Shown: piece after piece, positions 16,755 to 23,639 of the stretch | Numbering within the stretch: position 1 is the first letter of the stretch | Layout: every line of letters begins with the position of its first letter | From: JANXYY01 sp035530875 | GTDB lineage: Bacteria; Actinomycetota; Actinomycetes; Nanopelagicales; Nanopelagicaceae | DNA length: 49,944 nucleotides | Direction: 5' to 3' | Assembly (NCBI GenBank): GCA_035530875.1 | Contig: DATKUB010000065.1 | Span: forward strand, 1-49,944 | Made by a program: the position numbers and the translations under genes | Notes under the pieces: generated by a model | What the model saw: only the letters and a program-made list of their open reading frames with translations | The model's database searches: none | Told to the model about the DNA's origin: nothing

Positions 16755-17073
16755 GCTCGCCGGTACGTACTCGTACAACCTGACTTATTGGTGAACTCCA
16801 GACCTTTCCGTCGCCAATCGAATTACTGCGGGCTGTCGTAACAATTGCGTCGATCACTGAATCCTCGTCGGCATCTTCAACAACGATTTCGATGCGAACC
16901 TTTGGAACCAGATCAATTGTGTACTCAGCACCGCGGTAGACTTCGGTGTGTCCACGTTGACGTCCATAGCCACTGGCCTCTGAGACAGTCATTCCCGGTA
17001 CACCCAAGGCCACCAGCGCCTCGCGAACTTCCTCCAGCCGGAAGGGCTTGATGATTGCAGTTACCAATTTCAT
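16735..17073 (-). CDS. glnB: nitrogen regulatory PII protein (GlnB/GlnK)
   Basis: 112 residues, the classical PII length. The T-loop carries YRGAEY with the modifiable Tyr at position 51, and the C-terminal signature appears as GDGKVWSSPISQVVRVRTGE. Known: PII trimers bind ATP/ADP and 2-oxoglutarate and, when unmodified, plug AmtB. The ATG overlaps the amtB stop by 4 bases and the gene overlaps glnD downstream, so the amtB-glnB-glnD trio is one operon. Linkage to amtB favours the GlnK subtype. Confidence 0.96.
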   Translation of the reverse strand: MKLVTAIIKPFRLEEVREALVALGVPGMTVSEASGYGRQRGHTEVYRGAEYTIDLVPKVRIEIVVEDADEDSVIDAIVTTARSNSIGDGKVWSSPISQVVRVRTGERGHDAL

Positions 17074-18395
17074 GACTGGGCTCCCTCTTTGGCAGAAACG
17101 AGACGTTGGGCAAAGCTTCCAGATGCAAGGCCGAATTCGTAGCCAGACTCTTGGTGTTCAGCCAAGTCGATGCCGGAGACTTCGTCCTCTTCGCTGATTC
17201 GGAATCCAATGGTGTGCTTGATGATCATACCGAGCACGAAACTGATGACGAATGAGTAAGCAAAGACGGAACCCGCACCTAGCGCTTGCTTGCCAAGAAG
17301 CGACAATCCGCCGTGGTGGAAGAGACCGTTGCCACCGGCACTGTTTACTGAAGTGGTTGCGAGGAATCCAATAGACAAAGTGCCAACGATTCCACCGACC
17401 AAGTGCACACCGACAACATCGAGAGAGTCGTCGAATCCGAACTTGTATTTGAGGCTGACCGCTAGTGCACAGATCGCGCCAGCAACAAGACCGATTACGA
17501 CGGCGCCCATTGGTGAGACGAATGCACAAGCAGGGGTAATCGCAACCAGACCGGCCACCGCACCAGATGCAGCGCCCAGAGTGGTCATGTGACGGTCTTT
17601 TATCTTCTCAACGATGATCCAGCCAAGAAGCGCAGCCGCCGTTGCCACCTGAGTATTGATCAGCGCGAGAGCCGCAGTGCCATTGGCACCAAGAGCCGAA
17701 CCTGCGTTGAAACCAAACCAACCGAACCAGAGCAAGCCGGTACCGATCAGGACGAGTGGAATGTTGTGCGGCTTCATCGGCGTGCGGGCAAAGCCGACCC
17801 GCTTTCCGAGCACAATCGCCAGCGCCAAGGCGGCAGCACCGGCATTGATGTGCACCGCTGTTCCACCGGCGAAGTCAAGAACTCCTCGCGAGGCTAGCCA
17901 ACCGGCTCCAGTGACGCTGCCGTCCTTGTGCTTGGTGCCGAAGAAGAAGACCCAGTGAGCAACCGGGAAGTAGACGACCGTGACCCAGATTGTGCAGAAC
18001 ATGATCCAAGCCGAGATCTTGGTGCGGTCAGCAATTGCACCGCTAATGAGCGCGGGCGTGATGACCGCGAACATAAGCTGGAATGCCGAGAATGCAAGAA
18101 CGGGGATCGGATATGCACCGCCGTTATTCGTCATTGAATTGACGGACTCGGCAAGGTGCGAAAGGCCAATGGTCCCGTAAAGGCCACTTCCCGAATCACC
18201 AAATGCAAGCCCATATCCAAAGATCGTCCAGAGCACGCTGACAATTCCGATTGTCACGAAGGACATCATCATCATGTTCAGCACGCTCTTGGCGCGCACC
18301 ATGCCCCCATAGAAGAAGGCCAGGCCAGGTGTCATGAGGAGCACCATGGCGCTCGCCGCCAAAACCCAAGCGGTATCACCACTATTCATAGTCAT
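17070..18395 (-). CDS. amtB: ammonium transporter AmtB
   Basis: 441 residues from the ATG at 18395, chosen for GGAGG about 10 bases upstream and because the protein then begins close to the first helix (DTAWVLAASAMVLLMTPG). About eleven membrane helices are visible. Pore landmarks: FAGGTAVHINAGAAALA and VVGVHLVGGIVGTL with the twin His residues, and HWVFFFG for the outer gate. Known: it conducts ammonium, gated by PII proteins. It heads amtB-glnB-glnD and has a palindrome upstream. C-terminal tail of about 40 residues (FRISEEDEVSGID) is typical and takes part in gating. Confidence 0.96.
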   Translation of the reverse strand: MTMNSGDTAWVLAASAMVLLMTPGLAFFYGGMVRAKSVLNMMMMSFVTIGIVSVLWTIFGYGLAFGDSGSGLYGTIGLSHLAESVNSMTNNGGAYPIPVLAFSAFQLMFAVITPALISGAIADRTKISAWIMFCTIWVTVVYFPVAHWVFFFGTKHKDGSVTGAGWLASRGVLDFAGGTAVHINAGAAALALAIVLGKRVGFARTPMKPHNIPLVLIGTGLLWFGWFGFNAGSALGANGTAALALINTQVATAAALLGWIIVEKIKDRHMTTLGAASGAVAGLVAITPACAFVSPMGAVVIGLVAGAICALAVSLKYKFGFDDSLDVVGVHLVGGIVGTLSIGFLATTSVNSAGGNGLFHHGGLSLLGKQALGAGSVFAYSFVISFVLGMIIKHTIGFRISEEDEVSGIDLAEHQESGYEFGLASGSFAQRLVSAKEGAQS

Positions 18396-18472
18396 AAATT
18401 GCACGCCTCCAGTCGGTTGGTTGAGTGGAGACTGCCAACTCCGCGTTTCCATACGAGGCGACGATGATTACG

Positions 18473-18482
18473 GTGACGTCAC
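18473..18482. promoter_or_regulatory. palindrome upstream of amtB
   Basis: GTGACGTCAC, a perfect 10-bp palindrome 78 bases upstream of the amtB ATG, with a GTAAC 15 bases further up on the minus strand. Known: GlnR boxes in actinobacteria contain GTnAC half-sites. Spacing here (20 between half-site starts) does not fit the 22 expected, so GlnR control is only a suggestion. Confidence 0.3.
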
Positions 18483-18875
18483 AATCCGGGCCATTGCGTT
18501 ACAACTATGTGAACAAACTGGGTGAAGGCTTGGGGGGCAATTACCATTTCGTCGGTGCTGACCTGGTCTCGAGCTGGCAACGAGATTGACTCCATCGCTC
18601 AAACCCCTATCCCGCATCGACCATCATCAATCGATCGCGCTACCGAACTTCCCCCAAAATACCCGCGCTTGATAAAATTCTTCTCAAAGAGACGCCACCG
18701 ATTATCTCGCTGAAAGACTTAGAAAGTTCTTTGAGCCTCCACTAACAGCAGAAACACATACCAGACCAATTCGCCCATGGTGGCAGCGAACTTTACTTTC
18801 TGACTAGTACCCCAGCATTGCTACTTCACCTTCACACACCTGATGAATCAGCACTCTTAACAGGTGTTCACGTAT
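18483..18875. other. gene-free left flank of the accessory island
   Basis: No convincing gene on either strand. It holds the far-upstream part of the amtB control region and the 3' side of the DUF3037-like gene. An inverted repeat ACACCTG...CAGGTGT (18836-18867, 18-base loop that itself contains CTGATGAATCAG) follows the DUF3037-like stop on its sense strand and might end that transcript, but no T-run follows. Base composition falls from GC-rich to AT-richer across this stretch. Confidence 0.5.
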
Positions 18876-19769
18876 CTAAGCGGTGTGATCAGATATCAGT
18901 TCTACCGCACGATTTGCAACCAATTCGCTCTCTTCGGCTGTCCGAACCATTGCATCGATCTCGGTAAACACTTCTTGCGCTTCTTCAAAGGCAATCTCCT
19001 GAAGTTCTGTACGCGGCTTGGCAACCACCACTTGAATCTCAACTTCCGGGATCACGTCACTTTTTTTCATCTCCGAAGTGAATAACTTCGCCGACTCATG
19101 GGAATCCCTCAGGCTTCTGAGGGTATACGCCCATGATTTAACACCATCACGAACAGCATCCAAGTTGGATAGTTGAAATGAATAGGCCTGACAAAGCTGT
19201 AGCGTTGAACCATTTGCGATTGCGAAGTCAACGGAGGCATGCAACTTATCTCCAACGTATAAATCCACATCTTGTAAAAGCAATTTATTATCGATACTAG
19301 CTTTCTTATAGGACGCCAACATTGCGGCCTTTAAGCTATTTCTATTGAGAATCTTCTCTTTCCGAACTTTCTCGAACTTACTGACTGGATCAATGATGAT
19401 GGTCTGAAAAATAATGTCAAGCGCCTCAGATGCATCTTCGGCCAGTAATACTCTCGGTTTGGTTAGTTGGACCGTATTCCTGAAATCACTACTAAGTTCC
19501 GTCAACCAACTTTCGTCCAGGATTAAAGGAGATCCCTCCACTCTTAGTGCACTTTCGCCATTCACTATGGCCGATAGTGTTTCAAGGAATCCATGAGCAA
19601 CCTTTATAGAACTCTCTCCAGCAAATTTCTTAACTCTTGATTCGTTTGATAACTGGCGAAGAGCCCAGTCTCCAGTTTCAGGATTCCCGGCAATGGCTGC
19701 GATATTCACAAATTCATCCGTATTTGGATTAGGGAAGCATCTAATGACGCTAAAAATCTGTTTTGCCAT
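18876..19769 (-). CDS. DUF3037-like protein, partner of HipA-like kinase
   Basis: 297 residues from the ATG at 19769, chosen because AAGGA lies 6-7 bases upstream and because the frame before it overlaps the preceding gene. The start reads IFSVIRCFPNPNTDEFVNIA, which resembles the opening of DUF3037 proteins (a viRxxPnpxxgEFvNvG pattern, from memory). The rest is largely helical with charged residues and a Glu-rich C-terminus; there is no signal peptide or membrane segment. Known: DUF3037 genes commonly lie next to HipA-like (HipA_2) kinase genes; function unknown. It follows the HipA-like gene by 10 bases on the same strand, so the two form an operon. Base composition is AT-richer than neighbouring core genes, suggesting transfer. 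Confidence 0.65.
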   Translation of the reverse strand: MAKQIFSVIRCFPNPNTDEFVNIAAIAGNPETGDWALRQLSNESRVKKFAGESSIKVAHGFLETLSAIVNGESALRVEGSPLILDESWLTELSSDFRNTVQLTKPRVLLAEDASEALDIIFQTIIIDPVSKFEKVRKEKILNRNSLKAAMLASYKKASIDNKLLLQDVDLYVGDKLHASVDFAIANGSTLQLCQAYSFQLSNLDAVRDGVKSWAYTLRSLRDSHESAKLFTSEMKKSDVIPEVEIQVVVAKPRTELQEIAFEEAQEVFTEIDAMVRTAEESELVANRAVELISDHTA

Positions 19770-19779
19770 CACAATCCTT

Positions 19780-20619
19780 TCAAAAAGTTTGTAAGGCTCG
19801 AAGGCGATCTGCCACCGGTTTAGCTCGCTCCTCAAGGAACCATCCAAGGACTTCAAGGTCCTCATTTGTCACTGGCCAACTGGCTGGTATTTGGTTCAAG
19901 ATATCAAGGATATCTCCTCTGCGTAAAGAGTCCAATTTATCCGCGATTACCTCTACTTCGACTCTGTTCAAGCCCTTAGCGCTATCAGTGAAGGGATTGG
20001 GAGTATTCACTTGTAACCGTAAAGCACTCTGATCGATGGCGCCCAAGCAGTTCGGAAAATATAACCCATGGTCATGACTCACCATTGCGTAAGCATTGTC
20101 TTTTTCATGAAGCCACTGCGGGTCATGACCGAAACACCAGTCGTACAGTGCATACACTCCAACGTGTCTTGATTTGTTGTCATCTAGGTGCCTGTGTTCA
20201 AGGTTAGTTCGAACCTCGACTGCATTCTCCACTGCAAGACTTGCATGTGCATGCCTAAATTCGAACTTCACCGCGGGTTTGATTTGATAACCAATGAAAT
20301 CATCAGGAATTCTTATCAAACTTGCCTCACATACAGAGGCACCGATCAACTGTCCGACCCTGGCGACAATTTGCTCGATCGCTATTGATTGTCGATATTG
20401 GGCTGCTAGCGTTTCCATAGTCTTTACAAAATAGATTCTTCGATCGCTTCCGAGCACCTTGACGGGGCTCCCAAAAGATCCTCCGCCCTCTTCAAGTACG
20501 CTGACAACCCTTAGGGCATCAAAATTATCGTGCCGATCATTGATCGAGCCTAGCCACTGCTGTAACTGAGCCAAGAGCGTTTCCTTTCCGACTAGAAACT
20601 GAGTCAATGAACTAGCCAT
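19780..20619 (-). CDS. HipA-like kinase-fold protein (HipA_2 type)
   Basis: 279 residues. Seen: a Gly-rich loop EEGGGSFGSPVKV (about 43-55), IYFVKTME with a candidate ATP-binding Lys66, a helix like the kinase aC (EQIVARVGQLIGASV), LYDWCFGHDPQWL with a candidate catalytic Asp166, and SHDHGLYF with DHG (183-185) in the place of the metal-binding DFG. Known: HipA-like kinases phosphorylate proteins and some are toxins; the HipA_2 branch occurs with DUF3037 partners rather than HipB. Inferred: a protein kinase of unknown target, possibly defence or growth control. No HipB-type helix-turn-helix gene is next to it. It is divergent from the HEPN gene. Low GC relative to flanks. Confidence 0.7.
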   Translation of the reverse strand: MASSLTQFLVGKETLLAQLQQWLGSINDRHDNFDALRVVSVLEEGGGSFGSPVKVLGSDRRIYFVKTMETLAAQYRQSIAIEQIVARVGQLIGASVCEASLIRIPDDFIGYQIKPAVKFEFRHAHASLAVENAVEVRTNLEHRHLDDNKSRHVGVYALYDWCFGHDPQWLHEKDNAYAMVSHDHGLYFPNCLGAIDQSALRLQVNTPNPFTDSAKGLNRVEVEVIADKLDSLRRGDILDILNQIPASWPVTNEDLEVLGWFLEERAKPVADRLRALQTF

Positions 20620-20676
20620 GAGCTAGAGCGAAAATACCATGAAGGACAGGAACTGCCCCAAAGACAACCACTCAAG

Positions 20677-20705
20677 TTCTGTAAATCTTTATTTCAAGAT
20701 ATGTT
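20677..20705 (+). promoter_or_regulatory. possible promoter of the HEPN gene
   Basis: TTCTGT (20677-20682), a 17-base spacer, then TATGTT (20700-20705) fits a loose sigma-70-type promoter. It lies between the first in-frame ATG (20639) and the preferred start (20792). The -35 match is weak, so this is a suggestion that supports the later start. Confidence 0.3.
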
Positions 20706-20791
20706 CGAAAGCCTTCTGCTGGACTATTCTTCAAGACGCCGCGATGTTGCCAGTCATGGGCACCATCCTGACCGAAGTCAAGGCAAATTCG

Positions 20792-22150
20792 ATGGGAGAT
20801 TGCATGTTTCAAAATTTGTCTCGTTCAATTGCGGCACGAGAAACACTCGAGGCCTCCAGGCGCGAAGTTGTTAAGCGAGTCAAAACTGCTGGACTTCCTC
20901 TAACAATTTCGAGAAATCAACTTACCGTGGTTAGTAATGGATCAAGTTGGACCTACCCTTTCGAAAGGATGGCGGTAAGCAGCCTTCAGCGCTTGGATGT
21001 TCAGCTTGCTGCCGCTGACGATTCAGTCGCAGGGAACCTTATGGGCCTCAGAGTCCAACTCGAACCATTAGCACAACTGCTTGATCAAACGACAGATTTA
21101 GGCAAAAGGCCATTCAACTGGTTCCCTGGGATGGTCGGCATAGATGCTATTTTGGTTCGGTACCTGGTTCCGTGGACTGATCGCTATTTAACAATGCTAA
21201 GTAGCTTGGGCCGACCAAACTCTTCGCTTATGGAGTCCCTGATCAATGATCTCAACGACTTGTGCGATAACAATAGAGTTAGCCGGACTTATCAACTCCC
21301 GATCTACGGAGTCAAGCCGATCAAACGCCACCATCACAAGAACGTTTCGATTCGCCCACTTTCGCCGATCGAATGTGGAATCTTCTACGAAGCACGTCAA
21401 CCCAGTTCATATGAAACGCATTCGCGCACAGGTTTTGCCCCACCCCGTCGATACGAGGACTTGATGCCATCTAGTCTAATTGAGATCTCAATAGAACGGC
21501 TGCGAAATACTCGAATTGAGGAGTCAACGCTGCCAGTCCAAATCGCTCTCGCCTTTTTTCTTTGTGGGTATGAACTCTCCTCGACAGGGATCTTGGTTAG
21601 TTTTGACAATCCAAAATGGGCAAATCGAGAACTTCTACATTCGCCCTATCCCGTGCATGAAAAACGCATTATTGCGGAACAAACGATTAACCGTAAACAA
21701 TTTGAAAGTGTGGTCGATTTGGCGCTTAAAATACCAGATTTTGGTGAGTTGGAGAGCGATCCGAAAGGGGTTGCACTTTTTCGACTGCTACGAGCATGTG
21801 GGCTGAGCGGGAAGGAGTCACCATTTCTTGATTTTGTAATAGCCCTTGAGGCAGCCCTTCTGCAGGGCGCTGATGGCGAACTGGCATTCAAATTTGCACT
21901 TTATGGAAGTTTGTTTCTGCGAGAGGAACGTGACCCACAAGACACTTTTAACAAACTTAAATTGATCTATCGAGTCAGGTCAAAGCTTGTACACGGTGGC
22001 AAGATCAGTCATTCGGATCGAGAAATCGCGAATCAGAACGTTGCCGAACTTGCAAAGGCCGTAATTCGACGAGCTGTCACGCAGGGATGGCCAAATGCAG
22101 ACAAGTTGAATGAACTCGCCATGATCCGCTTTAAAAATAGTGGATCATGA
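20792..22150 (+). CDS. HEPN-domain protein (ApeA-like C-terminus), unknown N-terminal domain
   Basis: 452 residues from the ATG at 20792 (AAGGC eight bases upstream). The frame is open to an ATG at 20639 (503 residues), but that start leaves 19 bases to the divergent gene and adds an atypical Cys-rich stretch. Seen: the C-terminal part has DFVIALEAALLQG, ELAFKFALYGSLFL and IYRVRSKLVHGGK, an all-helical pattern with an R-x4-H motif (Arg396/His401). Known: HEPN domains with Rx4-6H are often metal-independent RNases in toxin, abortive-infection and defence systems; this arrangement resembles the ApeA-like HEPN family. The N-terminal 300 residues are not recognised. Divergent to the HipA-like/DUF3037 pair and of similar low GC. 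Inferred: an effector of a defence or toxin module; alternatively an unrelated neighbour. Confidence 0.65.
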   Translation: MGDCMFQNLSRSIAARETLEASRREVVKRVKTAGLPLTISRNQLTVVSNGSSWTYPFERMAVSSLQRLDVQLAAADDSVAGNLMGLRVQLEPLAQLLDQTTDLGKRPFNWFPGMVGIDAILVRYLVPWTDRYLTMLSSLGRPNSSLMESLINDLNDLCDNNRVSRTYQLPIYGVKPIKRHHHKNVSIRPLSPIECGIFYEARQPSSYETHSRTGFAPPRRYEDLMPSSLIEISIERLRNTRIEESTLPVQIALAFFLCGYELSSTGILVSFDNPKWANRELLHSPYPVHEKRIIAEQTINRKQFESVVDLALKIPDFGELESDPKGVALFRLLRACGLSGKESPFLDFVIALEAALLQGADGELAFKFALYGSLFLREERDPQDTFNKLKLIYRVRSKLVHGGKISHSDREIANQNVAELAKAVIRRAVTQGWPNADKLNELAMIRFKNSGS

Positions 22151-22733
22151 AAATACTTGAAAACTAATTGCTGAATGCTCGAGAACGTAGATGCCCCATG
22201 ACGTATCACGTATCACGTATCAATTTAAATTGGGGCGAGGTGTAGGTCAATTGACTCCGTACTAACTATCTCAAGGTAACCAAACCGTATAACATGCTAT
22301 GACATGCAGGTAATCTTTGAGAGGCTCCTTGTATAACTGACGAGGATCGAACTGAAGTTGCCACCATTTTTGAACTCCGTTTCACCGCTTAAGACCCACC
22401 CGTGGGGCTCATACCAATTCAGACCTTTGAAGTTGACACCAAACCCCACAAGACAACCTTTAAGACATGAGGCAGACGTTTACGCAATAATCGATCATCT
22501 GAACGATTCTGATCTTCAGAATCAACTTCCCCCTCAGTTGGAGTAAGTAATGAGAAGCCGCTCCCAAGAATAGCAATGGTTACAAGCTTCAAAGGTTTAG
22601 GAAGAATCCTAAAGTAGGCTTTCACGGAGATCTTTGGCCCGGAAACTCATGAAAAGATCACGAGAGATTTAGACTGAATTTTGACTTGAGCCAATGGTCA
22701 AGGTGCGAGACCTGAAGAACTTGCGGGGGTTAC
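22151..22733. other. gene-poor right flank of the accessory island
   Basis: About 580 AT-rich bases with no supported gene. It holds a triple heptamer (22201-22221), a 12-bp palindrome CAATTTAAATTG (22221-22232), a 10-bp palindrome GTCAATTGAC (22246-22255), and a short rightward open frame (22358-22546, 62 codons) ending HLNDSDLQNQLPPQLE that has no clear ribosome site and could be a gene remnant. No inverted ends or target duplication of an insertion sequence were found, and no tRNA. Confidence 0.55.
22201..22221. repeat. three tandem copies of a 7-bp unit
   Basis: ACGTATC occurs three times head to tail, about 50 bases after the HEPN gene stop. Too short for CRISPR; could be a binding site array (iteron-like) or chance. 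Confidence 0.8.
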
Positions 22734-23639
22734 CTAGGAAGAAGCGATGAGGCCGTCGATGAAGATTTCTGGGTCGAATTCGACCAGGTCGTCAATGCCC
22801 TCGCCCACGCCTACGAGCTTCACCGGAATCCCTAGTTCTCGTTGAACAGCAAGAACCACCCCCCCGCGGGCCGTACCGTCCAACTTCGTGAGCACCAGAC
22901 CTGTGACGGCAACGGCCTCGGCGAAGATCTTGGCCTGAGCGATTCCGTTCTGGCCGGTAGTGGCGTCAAGGACCAAGAGAACTTCATCAACTTTGGCACT
23001 CTTTTCGATAACTCGCTTTACCTTGCCGAGTTCGTTCATGAGATCAACCTTGGTGTGCAGACGTCCTGCGGTATCGACGATGAGGAGATCGGCGTTGGCG
23101 GCGCGGGCTTCGCGGAGGCCATCAAAGGCAACCGAAGCGGAATCGGCGCCGTCGTTGCCACGGACCAGGGTGGCCTTTGCGCGGGTGGCCCAGGTCTCTA
23201 ACTGTTCACTGGCGGCGGCCCGGAAGGTGTCGGCGGCGGCGAGGAAGACTTTGGCGCCTTCTGTTTGGGCGAGGTTTGCAAGTTTGCCGGTGGTGGTTGT
23301 CTTTCCCGTTCCGTTTACGCCAACGACCAGAATCACTTGCGGAGAGCCATCTTCGTGACGAGTGAATGTGATCTCGCGCGAGGTTTCAGTTTCGAGCAAA
23401 GTCATCAACTCGCGCTTTAGGGCGACAAGTGGATCTTCGCCTTGGGCTAGGTCGTGGCGGAGCGCGGTTAGAAGTTCTGTGGTGAGGCTGAGGCCGACGT
23501 CGGCATTGAGCAGGATCTCTTCAAGTTCTTGCCACTGCTCGGGATCGAGCCGGCCAGATTTGAAGATTGAGGCGAAGCGACGCCCAAAGCCCTGTGAACG
23601 TTCGAGCCGTTCACGCTTGCCAAAGAGACGATTAAGCAC
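22734..23639 (-). CDS. ftsY: SRP receptor GTPase FtsY
   Basis: 301 residues from the GTG at 23639, which overlaps the smc stop by 8 bases; the frame runs a further 17 codons into smc. NG-domain motifs: VVGVNGTGKTTTTGKLA (P-loop), AADTFRAAASEQLETWA, DTAGRLHTKVDLMNEL, TKLDGTARGGVVLAV and VGVGEGIDDLVEFDP. Known: FtsY docks Ffh-ribosome complexes at the membrane. It lacks the long acidic A domain of E. coli FtsY and keeps a short basic N-terminus, as in many Gram-positive bacteria. It is the last gene of the smc run and borders the accessory island. Confidence 0.96.
   Translation of the reverse strand: MLNRLFGKRERLERSQGFGRRFASIFKSGRLDPEQWQELEEILLNADVGLSLTTELLTALRHDLAQGEDPLVALKRELMTLLETETSREITFTRHEDGSPQVILVVGVNGTGKTTTTGKLANLAQTEGAKVFLAAADTFRAAASEQLETWATRAKATLVRGNDGADSASVAFDGLREARAANADLLIVDTAGRLHTKVDLMNELGKVKRVIEKSAKVDEVLLVLDATTGQNGIAQAKIFAEAVAVTGLVLTKLDGTARGGVVLAVQRELGIPVKLVGVGEGIDDLVEFDPEIFIDGLIASS

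Noticed and set aside
22201..22221. Tandem heptamer as a CRISPR or iteron array
   Set aside because: Only three 7-bp copies without spacers; no cas or replication genes near.
22330..22350. tRNA-like GTTCGATCC string in the island flank (minus strand)
   Set aside because: No acceptor stem, anticodon arm or other tRNA arms could be formed around it.
22419..22625. Leftward 68-codon frame with hydrophobic start in the island flank
   Set aside because: GTG start without ribosome site, and no family resemblance; likely chance.
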